This document shows positions 1-11,792 of a DNA stretch of 64,000 nucleotides, in pieces. The notes under the pieces were generated by a model. That model did no database searches and was not told where the DNA came from. It worked only from the letters and a program-made list of their open reading frames with translations. Both the position numbers and the translations under genes were made by a program. How positions within the stretch are numbered: position 1 is the stretch's first letter; the number at the start of each line of letters is the position of its first letter. Origin of the DNA: Anthoceros angustus (taxonomy: Eukaryota > Streptophyta > Anthocerotopsida > Anthocerotales > Anthocerotaceae); NCBI GenBank assembly GCA_010909165.1, contig MU008164.1, forward strand, positions 1,426,001-1,490,000, in the 5' to 3' direction.

Positions 1-199
1 AATAATTAATAATCCAAGAGGAGGCTTTGTGTACTTCCAAGGCTCGTACAAAATTTACGGATGGAACAAGCAGAAATGCAGCAAACCTACAACACTACAA
101 ATTGTTAAGCTAAGCGGGTGAATATGGCGCATTGCCAAGGCTCTTCACCCTCCCTTGGCCCTTGCTTGGAGGAGACCAATATTGTGGCCCTCCGAGCCC

Positions 200-1300
200 T
201 CCATCCAACCTCAAGGATACCATCCCGGACATATACGGCTATGTCTATGAGGACCCCTCTCCTTGATCAGCGGCTTTTGCTCTAGCCCTTTATGGCCCTA
301 CATCTTTCATGTGCTGGTTAGAATGGTGTTTGAACACCTCGAGACCTTTTCTCCCGAAGACCCTTCTAGTGGCTTGTGGGAGCTCTTCTTCTTGGGTACC
401 ATGGCTCGGGAGAGATGCCTCATCGGATCCGCCATATAAGGCCTTGCAACTAGCAGGCTAGTTGCTATGGACGAGCTTGCCCCCTCCATTGGCGTGCGCT
501 CACTTGCGGTTGGGGAAGCCTTCATGCGGCTTCATAGCCGTACTATTACCCTCCAACGCCGTCACTTCTTCAGCAGCAGCTCAATCCCCTTCAATTTGGC
601 ATTGCCACTTCGGTGGGCTGCGAGTCCGTGGTGTTTGGAGTGAAGGCATGCCTTGACATCCACCCGGAGTGGGTGGTCTTATAGGTGGATGTTGAGAACG
701 CCTTCAATGCCATCTCCACAGGCATCATCTTCAGGAACTCGGGGATCTTGGCGGCATCTTGAGGAGCCTTATGCCTTTGTCCAAGCTTCTACGGAGATTC
801 TCCACCCTTTACTATCAAAGATAAGAACGTGTCATCGGATTTGCCATCTTTGTCTCGGAATTAGCCACGGTACTAGGCAAAGCGACACTCTAGGCGATGC
901 TCTCTTCATCATCGCTCACAGGGCCGCATCTAGAGCGCATCCTCAACGCATGATTATCTTCTCTTTGCTGTGAGACAACTCTCACATCCTTGGGCCTAGG
1001 GACAAGGTCAAGGAAGCCTTCGAGCTCTTCTCTCATGACCTTTCTTTGGTGGGCTTGAAGGTCAAACTATCTAAGTGTCGTGTCGGTCTTCGTGAGATCC
1101 TCCCTACTTTGCGCTTTTTTCTGACGAGATTGCTCCGGCCTTAGGCCTCACGGATTTTGGGATCCCCTTGGTTCCCTTGACTTCATCGGAGCTTCCTAGA
1201 CTAGGCTCTTGCGGAGGACTTGTCCCACATTCAACCTCCAGTCTAACATCCGGTGCTCTTTTCTAGAGTTGTAGTTTATCCTCTCGACATAGCCACGATA
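200..1300 (+). pseudogene. Broken reverse-transcriptase fragment (unit A)
   Basis: Pieces of one RT read in shifting plus frames. They include a W-V-V-L block before D-V-E-N-A-F-N-A-I near 670-715, the G-T-R-Q-S-D block near 870-890, and a G-L-K-V-x-L-S-K-C block near 1050-1080. A segment resembling A-L-A-E-D-L-S-H-I-Q follows near 1205-1240. This order matches the plant RT family whose usual motif is GTRQGDPLGG. Frames change several times and stops interrupt them, so no protein is expected. In this copy the conserved Gly of GTRQGDP is Ser. The same fragment recurs at 8555-9470 and 9840-10900. Confidence 0.72.
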
Positions 1301-2178
1301 AGTCGATTAAGGTCCTCCACATCCGGCATAATTGCTTTTTTGCTTGGGGTTGCTTCTTTTGCGTTGTCGGTTGGCAAGAGTGCAGTGCGATTTGGCTTGA
1401 TGGACTAGTTAAGTTTAGCTTCTTGGACTAGTTAAGTTTGGCTTGTTGTCGCCTCGTGAAAGAGATGCAGGATCTTCACGTCACATGTCCGTAATCCTAA
1501 TCCTTCCTTGTGACGATGAAATCTGCGAACCTTCTTTAGCTCAAACTCACTGTCGGTAAGTGTTCGTGAGAAAATAATATGGTGAATATGTCCAAAGAGC
1601 TGGTTTTCCAAGAAGAATGATGTATATTGGCTTGTTTTGGGGGTCATTTTTCGGCCTTTAGGAACCCAAACCCTTTTAGTGAAGAATTATAACTCTTTTC
1701 GGAGACATTGTTCCTCCTCTACTTCCTAGTATGGCAAAGTTTCTCATGGATACCGGTGGTCATAAGCGTTACAGTCGGCTGTAAGGCCACGCCATCACGA
1801 AGGACAACCTCGGAACGTCCATCCGATTTATCTTCTTTTCCCATTTCTCTTCATGACACTATTAAAGATGACCAAAATCGCTAATTTAATTTTGTGACTA
1901 TATAGCTTTTATCATTGTTTTATATATGATTTAAGGTTTGTTTAATTAAGATGATATTCTCCATTCTAGAGGGATGCATGTATCCATCTATATTCAAAAA
2001 GCGTGTTACCAAATTCTCTATTTAGTTGTCTTTAAAATTATGAAGTCCACAATGAAAATGGAAATGAGAATGTTTCAAGAAAGATACGCATGTGGAAGTT
2101 AATGTATTAGTGAAGATGGTTTTCCAAAGTCTATGAATGATATGAAAAATATGAGGAAAGATATATGCTTGTAAAACT

Positions 2179-2743
2179 ATGAAAACATATGAAGAAATAA
2201 ATCATGTAATAGGTGGAGAGATAAACACTCTTGATTTCTTCCAAGACATTATCATATTTTCAACACAAAAGGATATGGAACATATATATATTGCTATGTA
2301 CCTATGGTACATTAAAGATGAACTAAGAAAGGGAGCTTATTGTGAGGAGGATGCAAAAATACTTATGTTTAACCTAATGGAGGCAATCAACTTTTGCCAC
2401 AAGCATAATGTTATGCACGCGATTTGAAATCGGCTATTATATTAGTACTAAGTTGTCTCAAAATTAAACTAGGACTTTGGTTTGTCTATTCCATGTTTCC
2501 AAAACAAATGAATTATTGTATAGGGGAGCTGCAAGAACCCCATTTCTCATGGCTATGAAGGTATTGGACTCAGTAGATGATGAAAATACAAGCAGTACTT
2601 CAAAAGGCGATATTTGGAGTGTGGGAGTTAATCTGTATGAAGTTTTAACCGGAAAACGTCCTTACACGTCATGGGTTCAACATCGAAAAGAGTGGAGAAC
2701 TCAATTGGACCTAGATGAGTGGCCCAACATCTTAAAACAGTAA
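2179..2743 (+). pseudogene. Protein kinase domain fragment, plus arm (unit A)
   Basis: Translation gives a run like the middle of a Ser/Thr kinase: an I-Y-I-A-M-Y-L hinge, the C-E-E-D-A-K-I helix and F-C-H-K-H-N-V-M-H before the catalytic loop. The C-lobe follows as K-G-D-I-W-S-V-G-V-N-L-Y-E-V-L-T-G-K-R-P. In this copy one base is missing in the catalytic loop near 2418, which destroys HRD and stops the frame; copy B keeps H-R-D-L-K and D-F-G. The glycine-rich loop and the end of the domain are absent. This is a captured fragment and not a working kinase. The CDPK/SnRK-like group is only a guess. Confidence 0.72.
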
Positions 2744-3019
2744 AAATGTACTACACTCAATGTTACATTAAGAATCAGACTCAGTGCAGAAGTTCTAAAC
2801 CATTCTTGGTATCTTCTATGTAGAATATAGTAGTTTATTATATAATAAATTATTTCTAAAGTAAAAATAATTTTTGATCCGATTGATGATCGTTTTTACA
2901 CAAGAAAATAATTTTTTCTATAATGAAAAATAAAACTACTATGTTGTATAGAAGATAAAAATAGGACCAAGAATAGTTTAGAACTTGTTGCATCTAGTCT
3001 CTGCACTCCTCTAAATGTA

Positions 3020-3480
3020 ACATAGAGTGCGATGGATATTTTATTTCATTTGAGATGTTGGGCCACTCATGAATGTCTATTTGAATTCTCCACTATCCAT
3101 TTTCAATGTCAAACTCATAGCCTATGTAGGGACGTTTTCGTCAAAACTTCATATAGAATGACTCTTGCGCTCCAAATATCAGTTCATAGCTTGTGTTTAC
3201 ATCATCTTCGAGTCCCTCACCTCTTTAGCCATGTAACATTAGGTTCCAACTCCCTATACAATAATTCATGTTCATTTTGGAAACAGGGAACAAACAAACC
3301 AAAGTCGCTAGTTTAATTTTGAGAGGGCTAAGTAATAATATAACAGCGATTCAAATCGCGATGTATAACATTATGCCTATGGCAAAATTTGATTGCCTCC
3401 ACTACGTTAAACATAAGTAATTTTGTATCCTCCTCACAATGAGCTCCTCCTTTCTTAGTTCATCCTTAAGTGTTCCATAG
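3020..3480 (-). pseudogene. Inverted copy of the kinase fragment (unit A)
   Basis: This is the reverse complement of 2290-2750 with scattered changes, forming the second palindrome arm. Read on the minus strand it covers the catalytic-loop region, the DFG region and the D-I-W-S-x-G-V segment, again frame-broken. It cannot encode protein but is complementary to the plus arm. Confidence 0.72.
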
Positions 3481-3679
3481 GTTATAGCTCCATCACTCTA
3501 TATATATATATATAATTTTACAGGCATATATTTTTTGTATATTTATCATAGTATTCATAGACTTTGGAAAAGCCATCTTTACCGATACATTTTCCCCACA
3601 TGTATTTTTCTTAAAACATTCGCACTTCCATTTCCATTGTGGACTCCATAATTCTAAGGATAGATAGATAGAGAGATAG

Positions 3680-4080
3680 GAGGATTTATTTTGGTTTAGG
3701 TCCCGCCTTTGAGTAATTAACGTGTCTGCGAGGATACCGTAAGGAATAAGAATAAATAATTCATTAACACACACAATATAGATGGATACACCTGTCCCTT
3801 TATGAGTGAGGACATCATCTTCATTTAACAAAATTTAACAACCCTAGATAACATGATTATAAAAGTTATATGAAAGATACTGGATAACTTGATTTTATTT
3901 AAAGTTGATAGACTCCTAGGAGGCTTTATTTCGTTAGGTCTTGCCCTTTGGGTAATTAACGTGCCCTTGAGGGATACCGTGTTGAACAAGTACAGAAAAT
4001 TTGTTACACACACCGTAATATAGATGCTTAGACCCATCCTCTATAATGGAGAACATCATTTAATTTAAACAAACCTTAAA
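3680..4080. repeat. Two diverged ~165-200 bp direct copies beside the palindrome (unit A)
   Basis: The segments near 3680-3840 and 3915-4080 share an order of blocks: AGGAGG followed by TTTATTT, a GTAATTAACGTG block, an AATATAGATG block and an AACATCATTT-like block. The first is part of the palindrome arm. The second is a more diverged direct copy outside it. Confidence 0.6.
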
Positions 4081-4139
4081 ACCTTAGCCCTTTAAAACTT
4101 CCCTTTGCATGAGTTTCAAAAATATTAACCCGTAAAAGA

Positions 4140-4400
4140 ATAGCCCTGCACCCCTTTTATACACCTTGGTGAGAAATTACCATTTCAAGATGTGCTCCCC
4201 TTTGCTCTGCACCCCTTTCAAACACTTTGGAATTGCCATGTACTCTAGGTGAGAAACTACCACTTCAAGTGAGAAACTACCATTTTAGCACTCCTACTCC
4301 GCATGTGAACCCCCTTTTAACACTCATGATAGAAACTACCATTTCACCGCCACGTCTGCACCCCTTTATGATCATATTAGAAAATACCATTCCATATATA
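4140..4400. repeat. Degenerate minisatellite, ~50-60 bp period (unit A)
   Basis: Several imperfect copies of a block read GAGAAACTACCATTTCA followed by a CTGCACCCCTTT-like block. The same array occurs in unit B at about 13740-13990. No coding potential is visible. Confidence 0.65.
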
Positions 4401-4589
4401 GCAAATTTCCCATGGAAATATCCCCATAGCCATAATGCTGCAAGTAAGCTTGTAAGGCCATGTCATCACGGAGGACAACCTCGGGACATCCATTTTGGAT
4501 TTATTTTCTTTTCCATTTTCCTTCAAGACATTATCATAGATGACGAGACTAGTGTATGTCGAGATTCTATGTCGCTTTGTTTTCCAGTT

Positions 4590-5130
4590 CACGGAAAACC
4601 ATGGATGCAACCAACGGATAGTTGTCAAACACATTTTCCGGTACTTGAAAGGCATAGTTTTTATAGGTCTATGTTACAAACGGACTAGTACCTCACTCAC
4701 CTTACATGGTTTTGCCGACACCGACTAGGCCTCCAACATTGCCTCTCAAAAGCTTGTTATTTGAACTGAGTTGCAAGAAGCGGACCAGCATTTCCCTCTC
4801 CGATCGAGGTGAGTATCAATCCTTAATCGATGTTTCCAAGAAAGTGGAGTGGAAAAGGTTTTTCCTCAAGGTTATTAAAGAAGAGCAATCCTCAACTACT
4901 ATATTATATCTGACAACGTTCGGTCCGCTTTGGCCTTAGTGGCTCACCTCCGGTTCCATGCTAGGATGAAGCACATTGAAATACAAAGATCATTATGTTA
5001 GAGATGTAGTTATCAAGTTGACCTATGTGTACATCGATGCAAACACGCACACATCTTAATTTACAAAATCACGCCCAAGCATATTTACACACATGTTGAA
5101 GGTCTTGACACGCTAGACTATGCTGCCTAC
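4590..5130 (+). pseudogene. Ty1/copia polyprotein remnant, RNase H end (unit A)
   Basis: Plus-strand frames give V-K-H-I-F-R-Y-L-K-G, then L-H-G-F-A-D-T-D, then E-Y-Q-S-L-I-D-V-S-K-K-V-E-W. A-R-M-K-H-I-E-I follows near 4960-4985. These match the ordered Ty1/copia landmarks (RYLKG, the GY-D-DW region, EAEY, and the R-x-KHI-x-I motif near the RNase H end). Stops and frame changes interrupt it, and no integrase or LTR is evident. It appears to be an old fragment embedded in the composite unit. Confidence 0.78.
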
Positions 5131-5139
5131 TTCAAAGTA

Positions 5140-6060
5140 AAGGGCAAATCAATATACCAATAAGCTTCAAGGAGAACTAATATATAAGGCCTAGCCTATC
5201 TAGGTGTGGAGCATGGTATGTGCTTGTATGCTAGTACCTAGAGTGCCTAGTGCATATAAGCCATATTGTGTGGGAGTGTTGTGTTCCCTCCCATGAATAA
5301 AGGCATAACGCTTTTCTAATACATTTTGTGGAATACACATCTGCTCCAAAGGAGGCGACATTAGCTTCAAAGGAGATGGCATCTCCACTAAGAACGTTAT
5401 GCGCAGGCATTGACAAAAGGTGTGGGATCGGACTCGGTGTTCGTGAACAAATTGTGGCCCGTTTACGCCACAATTGTCGCCAATTGGGCAAGGACAACAA
5501 GTGGGCAACGTTAACGCTCGTGCAATTTGGGTAGGAGATTTAGCTCATGCCAATTGGGCCTCTAGCGATGATTGTGGCCGCAAGCTACCGCTTGGTGTGC
5601 GTAATCGTAATCTAATGCATCTTGATTATTGTCAATGATAAAATGATTGTCAATGGTAAATGATTTTCAATGGCTATCAATTATATACATATAATAAACT
5701 TGAAACTTGTATGATGTCCGAAACCTGTGGTAGAGGTGTCTTAGACTTTGCGAGATAGGGACAAAATTGTACATTCAATATCGATAATTTTGCTTCTTAA
5801 TTAATCATTGTAAGAACAATGACAATTGGAGAACAATGAGATTGTCGGTACTAATATTTAACTACTATGACGGTCGTTGCCCATGCCTTCGCAATTTCAA
5901 TCTTCTTTGATAACAATAGATGGCGCTTAGTACCACGACAAAGAACCCAACCACAATTGTCATGAGGAGAAATGACATGCTACATTGTGAGAGCATGAAT
6001 AAGACAAAATAAGCCTCCCATGATCACAAAATCTCAGCTAACATTAGCACCACATGCGCA
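5140..6060. other. Part of unit A without a recognisable gene
   Basis: Only short overlapping frames on both strands occur here, all broken relative to unit B at 14730-15660. There is an AT-rich stretch with repeated TGATTGTCAATGG-type motifs near 5625-5690. I see no domain. Confidence 0.4.
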
Positions 6061-6781
6061 GACTTTGGAAACGTGTAGCCTTCGAGTTCTTCCTCCAAAC
6101 AACAAGATGATCAACGCTAATGCAAGAAGCACCGCAGCAAATCACATGCGATGAACACCCACGAAACTTGAATGAATCATCCAAATTTCTGGCGCAATAG
6201 GAACAACCAAATGAAGCCAATGGAGAACATTAGAACAAATGGGGACCAATATCCCTTGCTCTTCCAGCTCAATGTCTTCAACACCAATGGCTTGAACACT
6301 ACTCATAGTTTCATGGTCATTCCCACCACATCCATGTATTTGATCTACTCCAACATGTGAGTGGTCCATATTCTCATCCAATGTGTTCACTCTGGATCCA
6401 CCACAGAGAAGCAAACAATATGCACGCCAACTTCATATTCATGCGTAGGGAAACTCACCGGGACCCCTTTGTCCCGAGCGAATATTCATTTCCACGTGGA
6501 TTTGAAATCTACTATTACTTGTAAATCACTCATGATTAAATTTCCGCCGAATCACGATATATATACAGTTTGCACGCTTGTTTCATGTTCACCTAGTGCC
6601 CTTAGGATATGTGCCCACATGCGGTAGGAGCTAAGCGTGTAAACGACATACAAAAGAAATCGAGGAACAAGGGACTTGACTACATGTACACAATATGTGG
6701 TCTATGCCGTCATATATAGACTTCTAGAGGCCTAATCTCTCGATAACCAAATAAATTCGTTAAAAATATTAATATAGATTA
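6060..6781 (-). other. 3' domain of the composite unit, unrecognised frame (unit A)
   Basis: A minus-strand frame near 6414-6060 encodes a partly hydrophobic stretch that recurs in unit B (15903-15637). There it reads as two hydrophobic runs separated by polar residues, like a membrane-protein fragment. I do not recognise it. The last ~390 bp are also the right half of the short derivatives at 6782-8354, so they are an end of the unit. The tail is AT-rich. Confidence 0.4.
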
Positions 6782-7566
6782 AATAATTAATAATCCAAGA
6801 GGAGGCTTTGTGTACTTCCAAGGCTCGTACAAAATTTGCTGTGGATGGAACAAGCACGTAGAAATGCAAACCTACAACACTACAAATTGTTAAGCTAAGC
6901 GGGTGAATATGGCCGCATTGCCAAGGCTCTTCACCCTCCCTTTGGCCCTTGCTTGAGGAGACCAATATTGTGGCCCTCGAGCCCTCCATCCAACCTCAAG
7001 GATACCATCCCGGACATATCGGCTATGTCTATGAGGACCCCTCTCCTTGATCAGTGGCTTTGCTCTAGCCCTTTATGGCCCTACATCTTTCATGTGTCGG
7101 TGGTTAGAATGGTGTTTGAACACCTCGAGACCTTTTCTCCCGAAGACCCTTCTAGTGGCTTCAGGAGCTCTTCTTCACTCTGGATCCACCACTGAGAGAA
7201 GCAAACAATATGCACGCCAACTTCATATTCATGCGTAGGGAAACTCACGGGACCCCTTTGTCCCGAGCGAATATTCATTTCACGTCGTGGATTTGAAATC
7301 TACTATTACTTGTAAATCACTCATGATTAAATTTCCGAATCCACGATATATATACAGTTTGCACGCTTGTTTCATGTTCACCTAGTGCCCTTAGGATATG
7401 TGCCCACATGCGGTAGGAGCTAAACGTGTAACGCATACAAAAGAAATCGAGGAACAAGGGACTTGACTACATGTACACAATATGTGGTCTATGCCGTCAT
7501 ATATAGACTTCTAGAGGCCTAATCTCGATAACCAAATAAATTCGTTAAAAATATTAATATAGATTA
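6782..7566 (+). repeat. Internally deleted derivative 1 (785 bp)
   Basis: It joins the first ~390 bp of the full unit to its last ~390 bp. The join lies at about 7176 and corresponds to loss of roughly 392-6388 of unit A. Both parents carry TTC at the breakpoint, so the join has 3 bp of microhomology. The unit starts with the same AT-rich motif and ends with the same tail as the full unit. Confidence 0.85.
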
Positions 7567-8354
7567 AATAATTAATAATCCAAGAGGAGGCTTTGTGTAC
7601 TTCCAAGGCTCGTACAAAATTTACAACGGATGGAACAAGCACGTAGAAATGCAGCAAACCTACAACACTACAAATTGTTAAGCTAAGCGGGTGAATATGG
7701 CCGCATTGCCAAGGCTCTTCACCCTCCCTTTGGCCCTTGCTTGAGGAGACCAATATTGTGGCCCTCGAGCCCTCCATCCAACCTCAAGGATACCATCCCG
7801 GACATATCGGCTATGTCTATGAGGACCCCTCTCCTTGATCAGTGGCTTTGCTCTAGCCCTTTATGGCCCTACATCTTTCATGTGTCGGTGGTTAGAATGG
7901 TGTTTGAACACCTCGAGACCTTTTCTCCCGAAGACCCTTCTAGTGGCTTCAGGAGCTCTTCTTCACTCTGGATCCACCACAGAGAGAAGCAAACAATATG
8001 CACGCCAACTTCATATTCATGCGTAGGGAAACTCACGGGACCCCTTTGTCCCGAGCGAATATTCATTTCACGTCGTGGATTTGAAATCTACTATTACTTG
8101 TAAATCACTCATGATTAAATTTCCGAATCCACGATATATATACAGTTTGCACGCTTGTTTCATGTTCACCTAGTGCCCTTAGGATATGTGCCCACATGCG
8201 GTAGGAGCTAAACGTGTAACGCATACAAAAGAAATCGAGGAACAAGGGACTTGACTACATGTACACAATATGTGGTCTATGCCGTCATATATAGACTTCT
8301 AGAGGCCTAATCTCGATAACCAAATAAATTCGTTAAAAATATTAATATAGATTA
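7567..8354 (+). repeat. Internally deleted derivative 2 (788 bp)
   Basis: It has the same breakpoint (about 7964) as the unit before it and is nearly identical, so it arose by tandem duplication after the deletion. Differences include three-base indels, such as GCA near 7653, and small substituted clusters. Confidence 0.85.
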
Positions 8355-9639
8355 AATAATTAATAATCCAAGAGGAGGCTTTGTGTACTTCCAAGGCTCG
8401 TACAAAATTTACAACGGATGGAACAAGCACGTAGAAATGCAGCAAACCTACAACACTACAAATTGTTAAGCTAAGCGGGTGAATATGGCCGCATTGCCAA
8501 GGCTCTTCACCCTCCCTTTGGCCCTTGCTTGAGGAGACCAATATTGTGGCCCTCGAGCCCTCCATCCAACCTCAAGGATACCATCCCGGACATATACGGC
8601 TATGTCTATGAGGACCCCTCTCCTTCGATCAGCGGCTTTTGCTCTAGCCCTTTATGGCCCTACATCTTTCATGTGTCGGTGGTTAGAATGGTGTTTGAAC
8701 ACCTCGAGACCTTTTCTCCCAAGACCCTTCTAGTGGCTTCAGGAGCTCTTCTTGGGTACCACTGGCTCGGGAGAGATGCCTCATCGGATCGCCATATAAG
8801 GCCTTGCAACTAGCGAGGCTAGTTGCTATGGAAGCTTGCCCCTCCATTGGCGTCGCTCACTTGCGGTTGGGGAAGCCTTCATGCGGCTTCATAGCCGTAC
8901 TATTACCCTCCAATGCCGTCACTTCTTCAGCTCAATCCCCTTCAATTTGGCATTGCCACTTGTGAGTCCGTGGTGTTTGGGTGAAGGCATGCCTTGACAC
9001 CCACCCGAGTGGGTGGTCTTATAGGTGGATGTTGAGAACGCCTTCAATGCCATCTCCACAGGCATCATCTTGAGAACTCGGGGATCTTGGCGGCATCTTG
9101 AGGAGCCTTATGCCTTTTGTCCAAGCTTCTACGGAGATTCTCCACCCTTTACTATCGATAAGAACGTGTCATCGGGATTTGCCATCTTTGTCTCGGAATT
9201 AGCCAGGTACTAGGCAAAGCGACACTCTAGGCGATGCTCTCTTCATCATCGCTCACAGCGGCGCATCTAGAGTCGCATCCTCAACGCATGATTATCTTCT
9301 CTTCTTTGGCGGACAACTCTCACATCCTTGGGCCTAGGGACAAGGTCAAGGAAGCCTTCGAGCTCTTCTCTCATGACCTTTCTTTGGTGGGCTTGAAGGT
9401 CAAACTATCTAAGTGTCGTGGTCTTCGGAGATCCTCCCTACTTTGCGCTTTTCTGACGAGATTGCTTGCCCTTAGGATATGTGCCCACATGCGGTAGGAG
9501 CTAAACGATACAAAAGAAATCGGAGGAACAAGGGACTTGACTACATGTACACAATATGTGGTCTATGTCATATATAGACTTCTAGAGGCCTAATCTCTCG
9601 ATAACCAAATAAATTCGTTAAAAATATTAATATAGATTA
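8355..9639 (+). repeat. Internally deleted derivative 3 (1285 bp)
   Basis: It keeps the first ~1.13 kb of the full unit, including most of the RT fragment, joined to the last ~185 bp. The join near 9466-9474 corresponds to loss of about 1135-6596 of unit A and lies at a shared CTTAGG. It is therefore a second, independent deletion with the same outer ends. Confidence 0.83.
8555..9470 (+). pseudogene. Reverse-transcriptase fragment in derivative 3
   Basis: Plus-strand pieces match the RT fragment of unit A. The D-V-E-N-A-F-N-A-I block lies at 9028-9055, and a L-A-D-N-S-H-I-L-G-P block lies near 9307-9340 followed by G-L-K-V-K-L-S-K-C. The family normally has A-D-D-T-H there, so the second catalytic Asp is replaced by Asn. 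The sequence ends at the deletion join. It is non-functional. Confidence 0.72.
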
Positions 9640-9839
9640 AATAATTAATAATCCAAGAGGAGGCTTTGTGTACTTCCAAGGCTCGTACAAAATTTACAAC
9701 GGATGGAACAAGCACGTAGAAATGCAAACCTACAACACTACAAATTGTTAAGCTAAGCGGGTGAATATGGCCGCATTGCCAAGGCTCTTCACCCTCCCTT
9801 TGGCCCTTGCTTGAGGAGACCAATATTGTGGCCCTCGAG

Positions 9840-10900
9840 CCCTCCATCCAACCTCAAGGATACCATCCCGGACATATACGGCTATGTCTATGAGGACCCC
9901 TCTCCTTGATCAGCGGCTTTGCTCTAGTTTATGGCCCTACATCTTTCATGTGTCGGTGGTTAGAATGGTGTTTGAACACCTCGAGACCTTTTCTCCCAAG
10001 ACCCTTCTAGTGGCTTGGAGCTCTTCTTCTTGGGTACCACTGTGGCTCGGGAGAGATGCCTCATCGGATCGCCATATAAGGCCTTGCAACTAGCGTGCTA
10101 GTTGCTATGGACGAGCTTGCCCCTCCATTGGCGTGCGCTCACTTGCGGTTGGGGAAGCCTTCATGCGGCTTCATAGCCGTACTATTACCCTCCAATGTCA
10201 CTTCTTCAGCAGCAGCTCAATCCCCTTCAATTTGGCATTGCCACGCCGGGCGAGTCCGGTGTTTGGAGTGAAGGCATGCCTTGACACCCACCCGAGTGGG
10301 TGGTCTTATAGGTGGATGTTGAGAACGCCTTCAATGCCATCTCCACAGGCATCATCTTCGTGAACTCGGGGATCTTGGCGGCATCTTGAGGAGCCTTATG
10401 CCTTTGTCCGAAGCTTCTACGGAGATTCTCCACCCTTTACTATCGATAAGAACGTGTCATCGGGATTTGCCATCTTTGTCTCGGAATTAGCCACGTACTA
10501 GGCAAAGCGACACTCTAGGCGATGCTCTCTTCATCATCGCCACAACAGGCCGCATCTAGAGCGCATCCTCAACGCATGATTATCTTCTCTTTGGCGACAA
10601 CTCTCACATCCTTGGGCCTAGGGACAAGGTCAAGGAAGCCTTCGAGCTCTTCTCTCATGACCTTTCTTTGGTGGGCTTGAAGGTCAAACTATCTAAGTGT
10701 CGTGTCCGGGTCTTCGTCGGAGATCCTCCCTACTTTGCGCTTTTCTGACGAGATTGCTCCGCCTTAGGCCTCACGGATTTTGGGGATCCCCTTGGTTCCC
10801 TTGACTTCATCGGGAGCTTCCTAGACTAGGCTCTTGCGGAGGACTTGTCCCACATTCAAAACCTCCGGTCAACATCGGTGCTCTTTTCTAGAGTTGTAGT
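9840..10900 (+). pseudogene. Broken reverse-transcriptase fragment (unit B)
   Basis: It is the same RT fragment as in unit A. The D-V-E-N-A-F-N-A-I block is near 10314-10340 and the G-L-K-V-K-L-S-K-C block near 10675-10705. A segment like S-L-D-F-I-G-S-F-L-D then A-L-A-E-D-L-S-H-I-Q follows near 10800-10860. It is frame-broken and has no long ORF. Confidence 0.7.
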
Positions 10901-11792
10901 TTATCCCTCTCGACATAGCCACGATAAGGCTGTCGATTAAGGTCCTCCACATCCGCATAATTGCTTTTTTCGGCTTGGGGTTGCTTCTTTTGCGTTGTCG
11001 GTTCGCAAATTAGTCTTGATTTGGCTTGATGGACTAGTTAAGTTTAGCTTCTTTGGACTAGTTAAGTTTGGCTTGTTGTCGCCGTGAAAGAGATGCAGGA
11101 TCTTCACGTCACATGTCCGTAATCCTAATCCCTTCCTTGTGACGATGAAATCTGCGAACCTTCTTTAGCTCAAACTCTGTCGGTAAGTGTTCGTGAGAAA
11201 ATAATATGGTGAATATGTCCAAAGAGCTGGTTTTCGAAGAAGAATGATGTATATTGGCTTGTTTTGGGGGTCATTTTCGCCTTTAGGAACCCAAACCCTT
11301 TTAGTGAAGAATTATAACTCTTTTCGTGGAGACATTGTTCCTCCTCTACTTCCTAGTATGGCAAAGTTTCTCATGGATACCCGGTGGTCATAAGCGTTAC
11401 GTGCGGCTGTAACGCCATCACGAAGGACAACCTCGGAGCGTCCATCCGAGATTTATCTTCTTTCCCATTTTCCCTTCATGACACTATTAAAGATGACCAA
11501 AATCGCTAATTTAATTTTGTGACTATATAGCTTTTATCATTGTTTTATATATGATTTAAGGTTTGTTTAATTAAGATGATATTCTCCATTCTAGAGGGAT
11601 GCATGTATCCATCTATATTCAGTCGTGTTACCAAATTCTCTATTTAGTTGTCTTTAAAATTATGAAGTCCACAATGAAAATGGAAATGAGAATGTTTCAA
11701 GAAAGATACATGTGGAAGTTAATGTATTAGTGAAGATGGTTTTCCAAAGTCTATGAATGATATGAAAAATATCGGAAAGATATATGCTTGTA

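Larger units (their letters stand above)
1870..3880. repeat. ~2 kb imperfect palindrome carrying a kinase fragment (unit A)
   Basis: Positions p and about 5770 minus p are reverse complements over roughly 1 kb on each side of a centre near 2886. Matched landmarks include 1980-1995 with 3775-3790, the kinase catalytic-loop region near 2415 with 3355, and the kinase C-lobe region near 2600-2720 with 3050-3170. The arms close to the centre are AT-rich and also pair, leaving only a few tens of bases as a loop. A transcript across it would fold into a very long hairpin. The palindrome is flanked by a ~100 bp direct repeat (about 1770-1870 and 4450-4545). Confidence 0.82.
1..6781 (+). repeat. Composite macro-repeat, full unit A (left end cut by window)
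   Basis: This block recurs at 9640-16391 in the same order and orientation, at an offset of about 9.64 kb. It begins with the AT-rich start AATAATTAATAATCC, which also opens the units at 6782, 7567, 8355 and 9640. It ends with an AT-rich tail just before the next start. In order it holds an RT fragment, a kinase-bearing palindrome, a ~50-60 bp minisatellite, a copia RNase H remnant and a 3' domain of unknown origin. No long open frame survives. Differences from unit B are mostly indels of 1-6 nt. The unit may begin left of the window. It could be a macrosatellite or a multimer of a composite mobile element. Confidence 0.85.

Noticed and set aside
4140-4400. CRISPR-like direct repeats
   Set aside because: The period and repeat sequence are irregular, spacers are not unique and the genome is a plant nuclear one. 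It is a degenerate minisatellite.
6953-7195. Plus-strand frames starting M-R-R-P-I-L-W in each unit
   Set aside because: These are parts of the 5' end of the composite unit read in a chance frame. They change length between copies because of indels and show no conserved protein.
7511-7777. Minus-strand 88-residue frame repeated identically at 8299-8565 and nearly so at 6732 and 9590
   Set aside because: It spans the junction between two repeat units, and its repetition follows from the tandem array. It has no domain and is absent from the interior of the full units as an independent gene.
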